A stretch of DNA of 64,000 nt from Balneolaceae bacterium (GCA_034521495.1 JAXHMK010000009.1:298501-362500); one strand, 5' to 3'. Positions 9,864 to 18,566 are shown, counted from the first letter of the stretch. Program-made: numbers and translations. Notes: generated by a model not told the origin, from the letters alone.

Positions 9864-10772
9864 CTACTGTGCTGAAGCCATTTCGTCCATCGCTCCTTCG
9901 GGTATCCAGCTTTCGATCAGTTCTTCATTTTGATTCATCCATTGTTCTGTAACAGCGGATACATTTTCATCCGATTCCTGGACCTGAACCATCAGGTCGG
10001 CCAATTGATCTTCCGTAAACTTCATATTTTTCAGGAAAGCGGCCAGTTCCGGCTTCTCTTGTTCGAGATTTTCGCGTCCCATAATATGGATATTCCCTGA
10101 CTGCCAGAGTACTTTATCCGGATCTTGTTTTAGAAATTTCAGATCCCAACGCCCGAATTTCCAGTGAGGCTGCCAGCCGGTAACCACAATCCACTCTTCA
10201 TTTTCAATAGCGTTACTCAGGGCGGCAGTCATGGCCGGGCCGCTTGATGTCATCAAGTCAAAATTGAGATTGTACTCATCAATTAACTCTTGAGTGGTTT
10301 GCATAACACCGGCACCGGCATCAATCCCGGTAATCTGCCCGTCAAACTCTTCGACATAATTGTTCAGGTTTGAAATACTGTCTACCTCAACATATTCCGG
10401 TACTACAAGTCCGCTTTGAGTTCCCTCGTAAACATATCCAAGATCTACAATATCATCTTCGTATTGATCCATGTAGTTTTTGTGCAGGACGGGTAGCCAT
10501 GTCTCCATAAATGCGTCCTGGTCACCATTGGCAATGGCTGTATATGCGGGCCCCACATCAGCGGATGTAATATTTACTTCGTAGCCCATTTTTTGTTCAA
10601 GAATATTTTTTGCGAGATTTGTATAGGCAATTCCCTCAGCCCAGTTTACATACACAAGGTCAGCGGTATTTTCTGTCTGTTCCCCGCTTTGACATCCGGT
10701 TGCTAAAACAGCCAGGAGTAGAAGAACAGAGGTCAATTTTGATGCCCAATGTACTTTATTTAAAATGTTCAT
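9864..10772 (-). CDS. proX: Glycine betaine/proline ABC transporter substrate-binding lipoprotein (OpuAC/ProX type)
   Basis: The 302-residue protein has a lipoprotein signal, LLLAVLATGC, with the acylated Cys at about residue 27. The OpuAC-type domain follows, starting with DLVYVNWAEGIAYTNLAKNIL and including VGPAYTAIANGDQDAFMETWLP and the tryptophan-containing VVTGWQPHWKFGRWDL. Tryptophans in these positions form the cage for trimethylammonium groups in the family, so betaine or choline-like osmolytes are the likely ligands. It is the last gene of the proV-proW-proX operon, 87 bases after proW, and a terminator follows. It is anchored in the membrane, facing the periplasm, and would deliver ligand to ProW. 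Salt-responsive expression is expected from the family but no control site is visible. Confidence 0.93.
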   Translation of the reverse strand: MNILNKVHWASKLTSVLLLLAVLATGCQSGEQTENTADLVYVNWAEGIAYTNLAKNILEQKMGYEVNITSADVGPAYTAIANGDQDAFMETWLPVLHKNYMDQYEDDIVDLGYVYEGTQSGLVVPEYVEVDSISNLNNYVEEFDGQITGIDAGAGVMQTTQELIDEYNLNFDLMTSSGPAMTAALSNAIENEEWIVVTGWQPHWKFGRWDLKFLKQDPDKVLWQSGNIHIMGRENLEQEKPELAAFLKNMKFTEDQLADLMVQVQESDENVSAVTEQWMNQNEELIESWIPEGAMDEMASAQ

Positions 10773-10859
10773 AGTTAGATATTTTGATTTGAATTTTAAC
10801 TCGTCTTGTTTGATTGCTGGTCGTTAGTAGTTAACAGATTCTTAGGCAGATACGTTGGT

Positions 10860-11699
10860 TTACCCGTTGCTGGTGTTTTGGGATGCCGTTCCCATAGATT
10901 GAGTAATTCTGTCCAGGAAAATAGCGAGAATCACAATAGCAATTCCGCCTTCAAAACCAAGCCCGATATTCAGTTGCTGAATTCCCACCAGTACAGGCTG
11001 TCCCAAACCTCCGGCACCAATTAACGAAGCGATAACAACCATCGAGAGCGCAAGCATAATGGTTTGGTTGACACCGGCGAGAATAGTTGGCAATGCAACA
11101 GGAAGCTCCACTTTAAACAACATTTGCCTGGAGTTGGAACCAAATGCAAGTGCGGCCTCTTTTACCTCATCGGGAACCTGCCGTATACCCAAATTTGTAA
11201 GCCGCACGGCCGGCGGTGTAGCGAAAACAAGCGTAGCCACAACTCCCGGAACTTTTCCAAGCTGGAAAAAAAGAACAGCCGGAATCAGATATACAAATGC
11301 CGGCATTGTTTGCATAAAGTCTAATATGGGCCGTACAATCTTTTCAACAAGGTCATTTTTGGAGGCCCATATTCCCACGGGTATACCGATCAGAAGGGCG
11401 ATAAGTACAGCCGTAAAAATTAACGCCATAGTATCCATGGTCTCGGCCCAGAGCCCCATCCCCTCGATCACAAAAAGTCCTGCAACGGTAAATATGGCCA
11501 CACCTTTGCCTGAAATATACCAGGCGAGAAGGGTTAAAAGGCCAATCATAATCAGGGGGTGCGGGAACAATAAGATCCCTTCGAATGTATCCAGTGTAGC
11601 ATTTACAACAACTGTAACGGCATCAAAAAACCCCTCCCAGTTTTCGCGCATCCATTGTATAATAAATTCGAAAAATCGTCCAACAGGAATATCTATCAT
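10860..11699 (-). CDS. proW: Glycine betaine/proline ABC transporter permease (ProW/OpuAB type)
   Basis: This 279-residue polytopic inner-membrane protein has about seven hydrophobic segments and a short amphipathic N-terminus. The EAA loop that contacts the ATPase is visible as EAALAFGSNSRQMLFKVELPVALPTILAG (about 180-208). The hydrophobic PAFVYLIPAVLFF segment and GAGGLGQPVLVGIQQLNIG near the C-terminus are typical of this family. Its ATG (11699) overlaps the proV stop in an ATGA arrangement, so the two are translationally coupled. It works with ProV (ATPase) and ProX (binding protein) to import compatible solutes. Confidence 0.94.
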   Translation of the reverse strand: MIDIPVGRFFEFIIQWMRENWEGFFDAVTVVVNATLDTFEGILLFPHPLIMIGLLTLLAWYISGKGVAIFTVAGLFVIEGMGLWAETMDTMALIFTAVLIALLIGIPVGIWASKNDLVEKIVRPILDFMQTMPAFVYLIPAVLFFQLGKVPGVVATLVFATPPAVRLTNLGIRQVPDEVKEAALAFGSNSRQMLFKVELPVALPTILAGVNQTIMLALSMVVIASLIGAGGLGQPVLVGIQQLNIGLGFEGGIAIVILAIFLDRITQSMGTASQNTSNG

Positions 11700-12946
11700 T
11701 GTGTATTCTCTTCGGTTAAAGTTTCTGTTTTCATGGTCTCAGAGTTGGCTTGCTTTTTCGTATCGTTCAGGTTTACTTCGTTAATGATCGATGCCCTGCT
11801 CACCACTCCGCGAAAGGTTCCGTCTTGTTCCACAACTGCGATCGACAGCCTGCTTTCAATCGCTTTGGAAAGGAGCTGTTTAATGGGGGTTTCGGGCAGG
11901 GTTGTATGAGCATCATTCCTGATGATCTCCTCGACCGATTTAATATTTTTATTTTTCAATCTGTTTGCATCATCAATGGTAACCACCCCCTTGTACTTCC
12001 GGTTTCCATCCAGTACATATACAGTAGAAACGCCTGATTTTTCCATCTTTCTTGCTGCTACCCCGGGCCCATCTTTTTTCAGGTCTATAGTTGGAGCTTT
12101 TCGCATTATAGAAGCGGCCGTAATGATTTTCGTACGGTCAACATTTTGTACAAAGGCGCGTACATACTCGTTTGCCGGTTCTGTAAGGATTGTTTCCGGT
12201 GTTCCGATCTGTACAATTCTTCCATCTTTCATGATGGCAATACGGTCGCCCAGTTTGAGGGCTTCATCGAGATCGTGCGTGATAAAAACGATGGTTTTGT
12301 TCATCTTGGTTTGAAGTTCAAGAAGCTCCTCCTGCATATCGTTTCGTATTAGCGGATCAAGGGCGCTAAAGGCTTCATCCATCAGCAGAATTTCCGGTTC
12401 GTTTGCGAGTGCCCTTGCAAGGCCTACCCGTTGTTGCATACCTCCGCTTAATTCATTGGGCTTTTTATCTTCATACCCCTTTAATCCAACCAGTTCAATC
12501 GCATTACGGGCTTTTTCATGGCGGGTCTCTTTGTCAGCGCCCCCAATTTCAAGACCGTAAGCTACATTATTCAGTATGGTACGATGAGGGAAAAGTCCAA
12601 AATTTTGAAATACCATCGACATACTGTGCCTGCGGAGTTCCAGCAGCTCATCCCGTTTGATATCCATGATATTTTTCTGTTCACTCTCCAGGAAGATTTC
12701 GCCATCCGTTGGCTCAATCAGGCGATTGAGGCATCGAAGTACAGTCGATTTTCCGCTGCCGGAAAGCCCCATGATTACAAAGATCTCTTTCTCCTTTACT
12801 TCAAATGAAGCGTCGTCAATTGCAACAGTTAAGCCTGTTTTTTCGAGAATTTCATCTTTACTCATCCCGTCACGAAGCATCGGGATCGCTTTTTCCGGTT
12901 TTTTGCCAAATATTTTATAGAGGTTGCGAACCGTAATTGCTGCCAT
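11696..12946 (-). CDS. proV: Glycine betaine/proline ABC transporter ATP-binding protein with CBS pair (ProV/OpuAA type)
   Basis: The 416 residues have the standard ProV layout. An N-terminal extension includes the KIFGKKPEKA and LRDGMSKDEILEKTG elements, followed by the ABC ATPase: Walker A GLSGSGKST at 60-68, signature LSGGMQQRVGLARAL, Walker B EILLMDEAFSALD, and the switch His in VFITHDLDEAL. A C-terminal CBS-domain pair (about 285-395) is the part that senses ionic strength or cyclic dinucleotides in relatives. It is the first gene of the operon and overlaps proW by four bases. The last 20 residues are polar and Thr-rich. It energises uptake at the cytosolic membrane face. Confidence 0.95.
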   Translation of the reverse strand: MAAITVRNLYKIFGKKPEKAIPMLRDGMSKDEILEKTGLTVAIDDASFEVKEKEIFVIMGLSGSGKSTVLRCLNRLIEPTDGEIFLESEQKNIMDIKRDELLELRRHSMSMVFQNFGLFPHRTILNNVAYGLEIGGADKETRHEKARNAIELVGLKGYEDKKPNELSGGMQQRVGLARALANEPEILLMDEAFSALDPLIRNDMQEELLELQTKMNKTIVFITHDLDEALKLGDRIAIMKDGRIVQIGTPETILTEPANEYVRAFVQNVDRTKIITAASIMRKAPTIDLKKDGPGVAARKMEKSGVSTVYVLDGNRKYKGVVTIDDANRLKNKNIKSVEEIIRNDAHTTLPETPIKQLLSKAIESRLSIAVVEQDGTFRGVVSRASIINEVNLNDTKKQANSETMKTETLTEENTQ

Positions 12947-13024
12947 ATTTAGTTTTTCTGAATCGTTGTTATTTATTGAACCTATTGTTTCTTCGAAGAT
13001 AAAAAAAACCTACAGGCTATTTAA

Positions 13025-13260
13025 TTAACCCGGATTATGCACCAAGAAATTTGGTTGTGCACAAGGCGAAGAGGAAATGGTGACGGAAGGGTATCTGAGT
13101 ACCCTGAGTAAAGCATTTCAACTTCAACGCAGTGCACGGGCAAATTTCGTAGCCATTTGCCACAACACTCAAAATTGAGCTACCATCATTTCCCGATACA
13201 TGTAATAATATCAGTGCCTTAACTTCTATTTTATACTTTTTCGTGAATAATTCGGGTTAA
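13025..13260. repeat. 236-bp element with terminal inverted repeats (non-autonomous, MITE-like)
   Basis: The element starts with TTAACCCGGATTATGCAC (13025-13042) and ends with GTGAATAATTCGGGTTAA (13243-13260). These are inverted repeats matching at 16 of 18 positions. Its left 130 bases align, in inverse orientation and at roughly three-quarters identity by eye, with 30410-30561. There is no transposase frame inside. The rest of the gap 12947-13626 shows no gene; the open frame at 13370-13561 has no protein-like features. Confidence 0.65.
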
Positions 13261-13626
13261 GCCTTTTTGGTATGATGTTGAGTGTTAAGAACTCCGGGAG
13301 AAAGGACAAGTAACATTTGATGTTTAAAAGGGATTTCATTCTATATCCGGTAATTGTGGATAAAAAAATGTGATGAAGAAAAATGAGAGAAACTACTTTC
13401 TGGTGTTACAACCTTTAAAAAAGTATAGTCACTCAGTCAGCTACAAAAACAGTGGCACCGGGAATGCTGTCAGATTTTCAGCCAGTCTACAGATACGGGA
13501 GACACTATCTAACGATTGTTCTCTGAAAGTAGCAGGTCCGTTTGGATCGGAACCGTGTTAAAAGCTTAAATAACTTGTGTTTTATCTGGTTGAATAATGA
13601 AGCGGATGGCTTTTTATACCGTTCAA

Positions 13627-14472
13627 TCAGGAATTTCTATCCCCGATACCAGCTTTAAAATCATTCAGCAATGTGATGCAATATTCCAGATTCCATCCCT
13701 TTTCACGTGCCCAGTTTCGGGCAATTTCTGAGGTAGAAGCATCTGCTGTATTTTTCTCAAGAACGGATTCTATTCGTTGTTTCAGGACGGGTGATTTATC
13801 CAAATACGGTTTTACTTTTCGCCCCAATATTCGGGATGAAAATCTGTGTTCATCAAACTCTTCCATCTCTTCTATGATATCATAGTGATATTTCAAATTG
13901 TTTTCATACTCCAGGTCGTTGTAATGTTCAATGACTCGTAAAATGTCATAGAGATCATTATTTCGAACCTCTGGTCTGTCACTCCAGGCAACAAGCTTTA
14001 AGATAACCATACCCGGCAGGGGAGGGATTCGAACCTTTGTTTCGCCAATGTTGACCTCCGTGGCATCATCCATAACTTCTTTGAATCCTAAAACATGAAG
14101 ATCAGTTGTTCGGTCGCTAAAACCAATCGTTTCACTCTCCTCAATTTCTCCAAAAGGGAGAAGATCAACAACGATGTCAAACTCTTTGTGATGGAATCGC
14201 CACGCAGCCTCTGCTTTTGTAAATCCCTGGTCTTGAATGGAATCGGAAATCTCTTCGTACTCATCCAATGCAGAAACCATAATTGCAAAATCGATATCCT
14301 TGGTTCCTCTTGCAGGTTTAGTCCCTTTTTTGAGTAACTCCAGACTGATGGCATTCACACCGATCAGGTAATAAGGAATATCATGAGCGGTTAGTACCTC
14401 ATCGATGATGTCGAAGACTTCTTTAAAGTAAGGAATGGCCAGCTCTTTATAACTTTGGTTCGATTCGCTCAT
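13627..14472 (-). CDS. AbiEii/AbiGii-type nucleotidyltransferase, putative toxin of a type IV TA pair
   Basis: This is a nucleotidyltransferase-fold protein of about 281 residues. YYLIGVNAISLELL (35-48) corresponds to the glycine-containing NTase motif and TKDIDFAI supplies the metal-binding DxD pair (D59, D61); a third acidic position lies in EFDIVVDLLPFGE. The second half is helical (FGE, LHVLGFKEVM, then a charged helical tail), as in AbiEii/AbiGii toxins, which in characterised cases transfer nucleotides to tRNA. The start is taken as the ATG at 14472, 26 bases inside the antitoxin gene; an ATG at 14511 would lengthen the overlap. The overlap with an AbiEi-type antitoxin supports the pairing. 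Phage defence by abortive infection is the usual proposed role and is inferred here. Confidence 0.82.
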   Translation of the reverse strand: MSESNQSYKELAIPYFKEVFDIIDEVLTAHDIPYYLIGVNAISLELLKKGTKPARGTKDIDFAIMVSALDEYEEISDSIQDQGFTKAEAAWRFHHKEFDIVVDLLPFGEIEESETIGFSDRTTDLHVLGFKEVMDDATEVNIGETKVRIPPLPGMVILKLVAWSDRPEVRNNDLYDILRVIEHYNDLEYENNLKYHYDIIEEMEEFDEHRFSSRILGRKVKPYLDKSPVLKQRIESVLEKNTADASTSEIARNWAREKGWNLEYCITLLNDFKAGIGDRNS

Positions 14473-15436
14473 TGAATAAAATATTTGCAGTTTCGATGCA
14501 TCGTTTATCATTTGTCATAATCAGATCTGCGTAAACCAATATTGGAGGTGCCGTGTTGTCCGTTTCATCATTCTTCCAGAATTTCTGATAGGCAAACAAG
14601 TTTCCCTCCTTGTCTGGCATTAAACCGTAGTTCACCATCAAGTCCTTCTTTGTTTCTTCAGTATAAAGTGTAAGTACACCGGGTTTTAGATAATTGGTCA
14701 GCAAGTCTGCGGCCGGTTCACCGCCCCATACAGTTTTTGTAAGATTTAGTGGAATCTCTTTCCAGTCCTCTGTTCGTTTCGCCGTGTAACGACCCATTTC
14801 TAATGTGGGTTTAAGTGTATTGTGATACTCCCTGATCCACTGTTGGAGAAGCTCTTTGCGATCATGAAATGCGTACTTCTTCTTATCCAATTTGTAGATC
14901 TGGCCGGTATCCATTAATCCTTGTAACACTTTAGGAATATTCCCAAGGGCCACTCCGGCTTTCTCTGCAATCTCTCGTTGTGTTTGGTTGATTAACCTTT
15001 TATCCCGTAAGAATTCGAAGAGCACTTTTAGACCGGTTGGTGTAAAAGCCCGGTTCCCGGTTTTATCCGTTTTATTCAACTTTTTGTCCCCATCCAGAAA
15101 CAGGAGCAGGTTCTCTGCATTTACAAATAGATTCCCATTTGCCTCCAAATAGTTGATGCGGTGTCCTTTCAACTTCTTTTTCAATCCGGGAAATAGTTTG
15201 TAAGCGATCACCATCAGGTTTTTATAATTCCCGGCTTGTTGTATCAACTGCTCAACCTGGTAGGTTCGAAGTTCTTTTTTGACGATGGCGTCAAACCTTA
15301 CATTTTGATCTTCATACCAGAGTTCCAATACACCATCCAGAATCTTATTATTCTTCTTATAAGGATGCCACTTACCTTTTAATAAGGTTGGCTCAAGGTT
15401 TTCTATGGCGGTATGGACAATCTCTTCTTCTTTCAT
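14447..15436 (-). CDS. AbiEi-type winged-helix antitoxin/autorepressor of a type IV TA pair
   Basis: The protein has about 329 residues. The middle (about 135-190) reads as a winged helix-turn-helix: TPTGLKVLFEFLRD, INQTQREIAEKAGVALGNIPKVLQGL, then a wing ending KKYAF. The N-terminal third is a restriction-endonuclease-like region (DAIVKKELRTYQVEQL ... MVIAYKLFPGL), and the C-terminal part (GGEPAADLLTNYLKPG ... VYADLI) is typical of AbiEi antitoxins. The family represses its own operon and neutralises the toxin without direct contact. The start is set at the ATG at 15436 rather than the GTG six bases upstream. Four half-sites upstream form a symmetric operator abutting this start. Confidence in the family is good; the biological activity is inferred. 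Confidence 0.82.
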   Translation of the reverse strand: MKEEEIVHTAIENLEPTLLKGKWHPYKKNNKILDGVLELWYEDQNVRFDAIVKKELRTYQVEQLIQQAGNYKNLMVIAYKLFPGLKKKLKGHRINYLEANGNLFVNAENLLLFLDGDKKLNKTDKTGNRAFTPTGLKVLFEFLRDKRLINQTQREIAEKAGVALGNIPKVLQGLMDTGQIYKLDKKKYAFHDRKELLQQWIREYHNTLKPTLEMGRYTAKRTEDWKEIPLNLTKTVWGGEPAADLLTNYLKPGVLTLYTEETKKDLMVNYGLMPDKEGNLFAYQKFWKNDETDNTAPPILVYADLIMTNDKRCIETANILFNERIEPKL

Positions 15437-15487
15437 GTTCACAATATTAAAGCGTTCACGTTACGTGAACAAACTTAATTTGTGAAC
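15437..15487. promoter_or_regulatory. Symmetric four-half-site operator of the AbiE-type operon
   Basis: A perfect 17-bp palindrome GTTCACGTTACGTGAAC occupies 15454-15470. An extra GTTCAC lies at 15437-15442 and an extra GTGAAC at 15482-15487, each 11 bases from the core, so the whole 51-bp array is two-fold symmetric about base 15462. It touches the antitoxin start codon, so binding would block initiation. AbiEi antitoxins are known to bind inverted repeats in their own promoters; binding here is inferred. Confidence 0.75.
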
Positions 15488-15656
15488 AAAATAGACAAAG
15501 AAAGGTGTGAAAAGCAATATGTAAGTTTCTTTCGGAGGAGAGGCGTAAACCAGAAAAAGTATAATCACGCTTTTTACGTGTACCTATTGTTGTACTAATA
15601 TCGAATATATGACTATATAAGTACTTATTATTTAATTACTTATATAATTCACTAAG

Positions 15657-15729
15657 TAACCCCGCCCGGACTTGAACCGGGATTTAAAGCTTAGGAGGCT
15701 TTCGTTCTATCCGGTTGAACTACAGGGTT
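15657..15729 (-). tRNA. tRNA-Arg (anticodon CCT)
   Basis: The 73-base gene folds as a full cloverleaf: acceptor AACCCTG/CGGGGTT, D stem GTTC/GAAC, anticodon stem AAAGC/GCTTT with loop CTCCTAA, and T stem CCCGG/CCGGG. The loop places CCT at 34-36, decoding AGG. CCA is not encoded. Confidence 0.93.
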
Positions 15730-15816
15730 AGAATTTGTGGTGTGAATTGAATTCGAGTTCGTGATTGAAAACGTGTGGACACACCCCTGATGGATTCGCT
15801 GAACGCTCACCATCGG

Positions 15817-15834
15817 TCCCCTCTCGAGAGGGGA
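15817..15834. repeat. 18-bp perfect palindrome between two tRNA genes
   Basis: TCCCCTCTCGAGAGGGGA is fully self-complementary. It lies nine bases downstream of the tRNA-Thr gene (minus strand) and could act as a processing or termination hairpin, but no T-run follows on that strand. The flanking bases 15770-15840 read like the dispersed palindromic repeats found elsewhere in the window. Confidence 0.6.
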
Positions 15835-15842
15835 GGTTTAAG

Positions 15843-15914
15843 AGCCGGAGATGAGATTTGAACTCACGACCTATTCTTTACGAGAGAATTGCTCTACCCC
15901 TGAGCTACTCCGGC
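15843..15914 (-). tRNA. tRNA-Thr (anticodon CGT)
   Basis: The 72-base gene has acceptor GCCGGAG/CTCCGGC, D stem GCTC/GAGC, anticodon stem ATTCT/AGAAT with loop CTCGTAA (anticodon CGT, decoding ACG) and a T arm with TTCAAAT. CCA is not encoded. Confidence 0.93.
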
Positions 15915-16154
15915 AAATAATTTCAAATAAATAAGAATTACCTTCAGCCGAAGAAATTGTCCACTGAAATTTTAATGCAGGTGGACTCCGGCTTTTTCAG
16001 AGTTACAAATTTAGGTACTTTTTTGCTCACATTAAACCTTTGGTGAATGAAAATATTCTCGCATTATCCTAAATCCTCTGGATATTTATGCTTTCACGGT
16101 TTCAATTCTGCGGAATCGATAAAAGCTTTTCTCTGCATGAAAACGTATTTTTAA

Positions 16155-17195
16155 ATGTTTAAAATAAAACACAGCCAGATGTACAAAAGACATTTTTTGA
16201 TTACAATTCTTTGCTTTCTGCTCCTGCAATCAATCGCAGCCCAAGAGTTGCAACGATTTACGTTTCAATCCTATCACATGGGAACGCAGTTTAATATTGT
16301 TCTCTATTCTGATGATGATTCCATAGCCAGCCAGGCATCAGAAGAAGCTTTTAACCGAATCGAGGAGCTGAACCAGATCATGAGTGATTACGAAGATGAC
16401 AGTGAGCTCAATCGATTATCACGAACGTCAGGATCCGGCAAAGCTGTAAAAGTGAGTAATGATCTGTTTAAGGTTCTGAAAGAATCGGTTCGAATGGCTG
16501 AGTTGAGTGATGGTCTGTTTGATATCACTGTGGGGCCAATGAGTCGATTTTGGCGGATGGTGCGAATGTCGCCCGATCCGCAGCTTCCTACAGAACAGGA
16601 GATTGCAGAATTTGAGAGGCAGGTTGGATATGAGCATATCAGGCTTGATGAGGAAAATCAAACTGCAGAGTTAACTAAACCGGATATGCAGCTCGATTTG
16701 GGGGGCATTGCCAAAGGATATGCCGCCGAAGAAGCGTTGAAAGTATTAAAAAGTTTTGGAATAGAGCGTGCTTTGGTTGATGCCGGCGGAGATGTGACCC
16801 TTGGAGATCCGCCCTCCGGCAGGGAAAGCTGGGATGTGGCCGTTCCGAAAAGTCAGCAAAATGGAGAAAGCCAGTTCATAACCCTGCAAACGGCAAACAA
16901 AACCGTTACCACCTCTGGTGATCTGTTCCAGTTTGTGGAAATTGATGGTACACGTTATTCGCATATTCTCAATCCCATGACCGGGCTTGGCGCAACTAAC
17001 CAGATTCAGGCTACGGTTATAGCAGATGAAGGGATGAAAGCGGATGCACTTTCGTCCATTTTAACCTTGATGACACCGGAAGAAGGAATAGATTTGATTA
17101 ATGAAACAGATCAAACCGAAGCGATTCTTTTTGTAAATGAGGGGGATACCATCCTGGAGTTTTATTCGAATGGGGCAAAAGATTTCATTAAGTGA
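16155..17195 (+). CDS. apbE: FAD:protein FMN transferase
   Basis: ApbE covalently attaches FMN from FAD to a threonine in target flavoproteins such as Nqr and Rnf subunits and related FMN-binding proteins. The protein has 346 residues with an N-terminal signal (HFLITILCFLLLQSIAAQ, about 13-30), so it acts outside the cytosol, as is common for this family. Landmarks are YHMGTQFNI (40-48), DLGGIAKGYA (181-190), DAGGD (209-213), TTSGD, and HILNPMTG (270-277), which include the metal and FAD-binding residues. The first ATG (16155) is used; a second at 16179 would remove eight residues. No target flavoprotein is adjacent, and the gene stands alone. Confidence 0.93.
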   Translation: MFKIKHSQMYKRHFLITILCFLLLQSIAAQELQRFTFQSYHMGTQFNIVLYSDDDSIASQASEEAFNRIEELNQIMSDYEDDSELNRLSRTSGSGKAVKVSNDLFKVLKESVRMAELSDGLFDITVGPMSRFWRMVRMSPDPQLPTEQEIAEFERQVGYEHIRLDEENQTAELTKPDMQLDLGGIAKGYAAEEALKVLKSFGIERALVDAGGDVTLGDPPSGRESWDVAVPKSQQNGESQFITLQTANKTVTTSGDLFQFVEIDGTRYSHILNPMTGLGATNQIQATVIADEGMKADALSSILTLMTPEEGIDLINETDQTEAILFVNEGDTILEFYSNGAKDFIK

Positions 17196-17249
17196 TGCTT
17201 AGCAGATCCGCGAAGTTTTAAGTACCTGTTTAGTGGTTCGAATTAAATA

Positions 17250-17376
17250 ACCTGACAGCACCAACCCCTCCGAAGGAATCCCCAAGGGGGATCTGTCAGC
17301 GTTGTGAACCAAAGACAATTCCCTTCGACGCTGACAGGAGACCTCGCACATATCTGTTGGGGCCACGCTGTCAGGT
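17250..17376. repeat. Intergenic element with nested inverted repeats
   Basis: The outer arms ACCTGACAGC (17250-17259) and GCTGTCAGGT (17367-17376) are perfect inverts. Inside, CTGTCAGCG (17293-17301) pairs with CGCTGACAG (17329-17337). The same CTGACAGC word thus occurs four times in alternating orientation within 127 bp. There is no coding content. It resembles a miniature palindromic element. Confidence 0.6.
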
Positions 17377-17386
17377 CACGATTGTG

Positions 17387-17420
17387 AGATCCGCGAAGTT
17401 TTCGAAAACTTCGCGGATCT
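17387..17420. repeat. Perfect 34-bp palindrome, member 1 of a dispersed family
   Basis: AGATCCGCGAAGTTTT and its exact reverse complement are separated by CG. It lies six bases after the stop of the TIM-barrel gene. Near-identical palindromes are at 18567-18599 and 30619-30651, and a single arm is at about 17205-17220. No T-run follows on either strand. Confidence 0.85.
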
Positions 17421-17426
17421 TGTTCA

Positions 17427-18368
17427 TCAAACCTCAAAATCATCCGCTCTGACGTACGCCTCAATTAACGCAAGCTCGCCCTCTTTTCCGTCCATCGAGT
17501 TTCCATGTTCCATTCCTACGATGCCATCGAATCCTTTATCATACAGATGTTTGAAGATATTGCGGTAGTTGATTTCACCGGTGTAGGGTTCGTTTCTGCC
17601 GGGGTGATCGCCTAACTGGAAATAGGGAATTTCATTCCAGGCAGTATCGATATTTGGGATCAGGTTCCCCTCGGTAATCTGCTGATGATAGATATCATAT
17701 AAAATTTTGCATGACGGGCTGTCCACATGCTTACAAATTCGGTATGCTTGCGAGGTTTTGGTGAGAATCATCCCGGGATGATTGATTAGCGTATTTAACG
17801 GTTCGAGGACCATTACCAATCCATGCGGTTCCAGGATTTCGGCGGCACGTTTTAACGCATCGATCACATTCAGTTCCTGGTAGTCCATATCAAGGCGCAG
17901 ATCAATGTGTCCGGGGACTACAGTCATCCAGGTGGCACCCACTCTTTTAGCGACCTCTACGGATTCACGAATCTCATCCAGGAATTGGTCCACATATTCC
18001 GGGTCACCGGTGCTCAGGCTTGGTTCATTCCAGTAGATCGTATGTGCAACGAACACGCCCATATCCATTCCAAAATCCGCCAGCTTTTGTCCAATCTGTT
18101 CCTGGGTTCGCCGATTTCGTCCCTTCATCCCGTTATCTTCCAAACCTCTAAAACCAATATCATTCATAAACTGTAGCTGGTCCAGCAGATCTCGCCCGGC
18201 ATGGTTTTCAAACATCCCAAAGTGTGGGGAATATTTCAGTTTGAAATCGTGAGATTGAAGAAGATCGGATTTGTTTAGCGATTTAGGTTGATTTTTGCTG
18301 AGTGCAGTTCCGGTTGCAAGTGCTGATCCAGCGAGCAATGAGTTCTTTAGGAAGTTTTTTCGATTCAT
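17427..18368 (-). CDS. Exported hydroxypyruvate-isomerase-like TIM barrel protein
   Basis: The 313-residue xylose-isomerase-like TIM barrel belongs to the sugar phosphate isomerase/epimerase group and is closest in motif to hydroxypyruvate isomerase. The barrel signatures include MVLEPLN, ILYDIYHQQITEGN, QLGDHPGRNEPYTGEINY and the final GIVGMEHGNS, where Glu/His/Asp residues bind metal. The N-terminus (MNRKNFLKNSLLAGSALATGTA) is an export signal reminiscent of Tat-type starts but with only a single Arg plus Lys. The upstream neighbour on the same strand is a Tat-exported Gfo/Idh oxidoreductase, a frequent pairing in polyol or sugar-derivative catabolism. The true substrate is unknown. Confidence 0.82.
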   Translation of the reverse strand: MNRKNFLKNSLLAGSALATGTALSKNQPKSLNKSDLLQSHDFKLKYSPHFGMFENHAGRDLLDQLQFMNDIGFRGLEDNGMKGRNRRTQEQIGQKLADFGMDMGVFVAHTIYWNEPSLSTGDPEYVDQFLDEIRESVEVAKRVGATWMTVVPGHIDLRLDMDYQELNVIDALKRAAEILEPHGLVMVLEPLNTLINHPGMILTKTSQAYRICKHVDSPSCKILYDIYHQQITEGNLIPNIDTAWNEIPYFQLGDHPGRNEPYTGEINYRNIFKHLYDKGFDGIVGMEHGNSMDGKEGELALIEAYVRADDFEV

Positions 18369-18479
18369 GAGATAGGTATTATTTGATTCAGTGAGGTATC
18401 CTTTTAAATGCGAATGCTAAAGGAATGGATGGGAAATATACCATCAAACCCTTCTGTTCTTTTTTATGATTATTGAGGA

Positions 18480-18535
18480 GAAGCGGAGCTTCCGATTGGG
18501 CGATGCGAAGGAGGACCTTCGCATCGAGTAAAAAA
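18480..18535 (+). repeat. Two-hairpin dispersed element, copy A
   Basis: Small hairpin GAAGC-GGA-GCTTC (18480-18492) is followed eight bases later by CGATGCGAAGG-AGGA-CCTTCGCATCG (18501-18526) and then AGTAAAAAA. The copy at 28520-28574 has the same order on the other strand but a different outer stem, with the base pairs changed on both sides. The loop AGGA and the inner stem CGAAGG/CCTTCG are conserved. Confidence 0.7.
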
Positions 18536-18566
18536 TGTATGAACTTAATAGCAGCCTTGTTTATGA

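Noticed and set aside
13370..13561. 63-codon frame downstream of the TIR element
   Set aside because: Ser/Asn-rich noise with no motif, no neighbour linkage and no good start signal.
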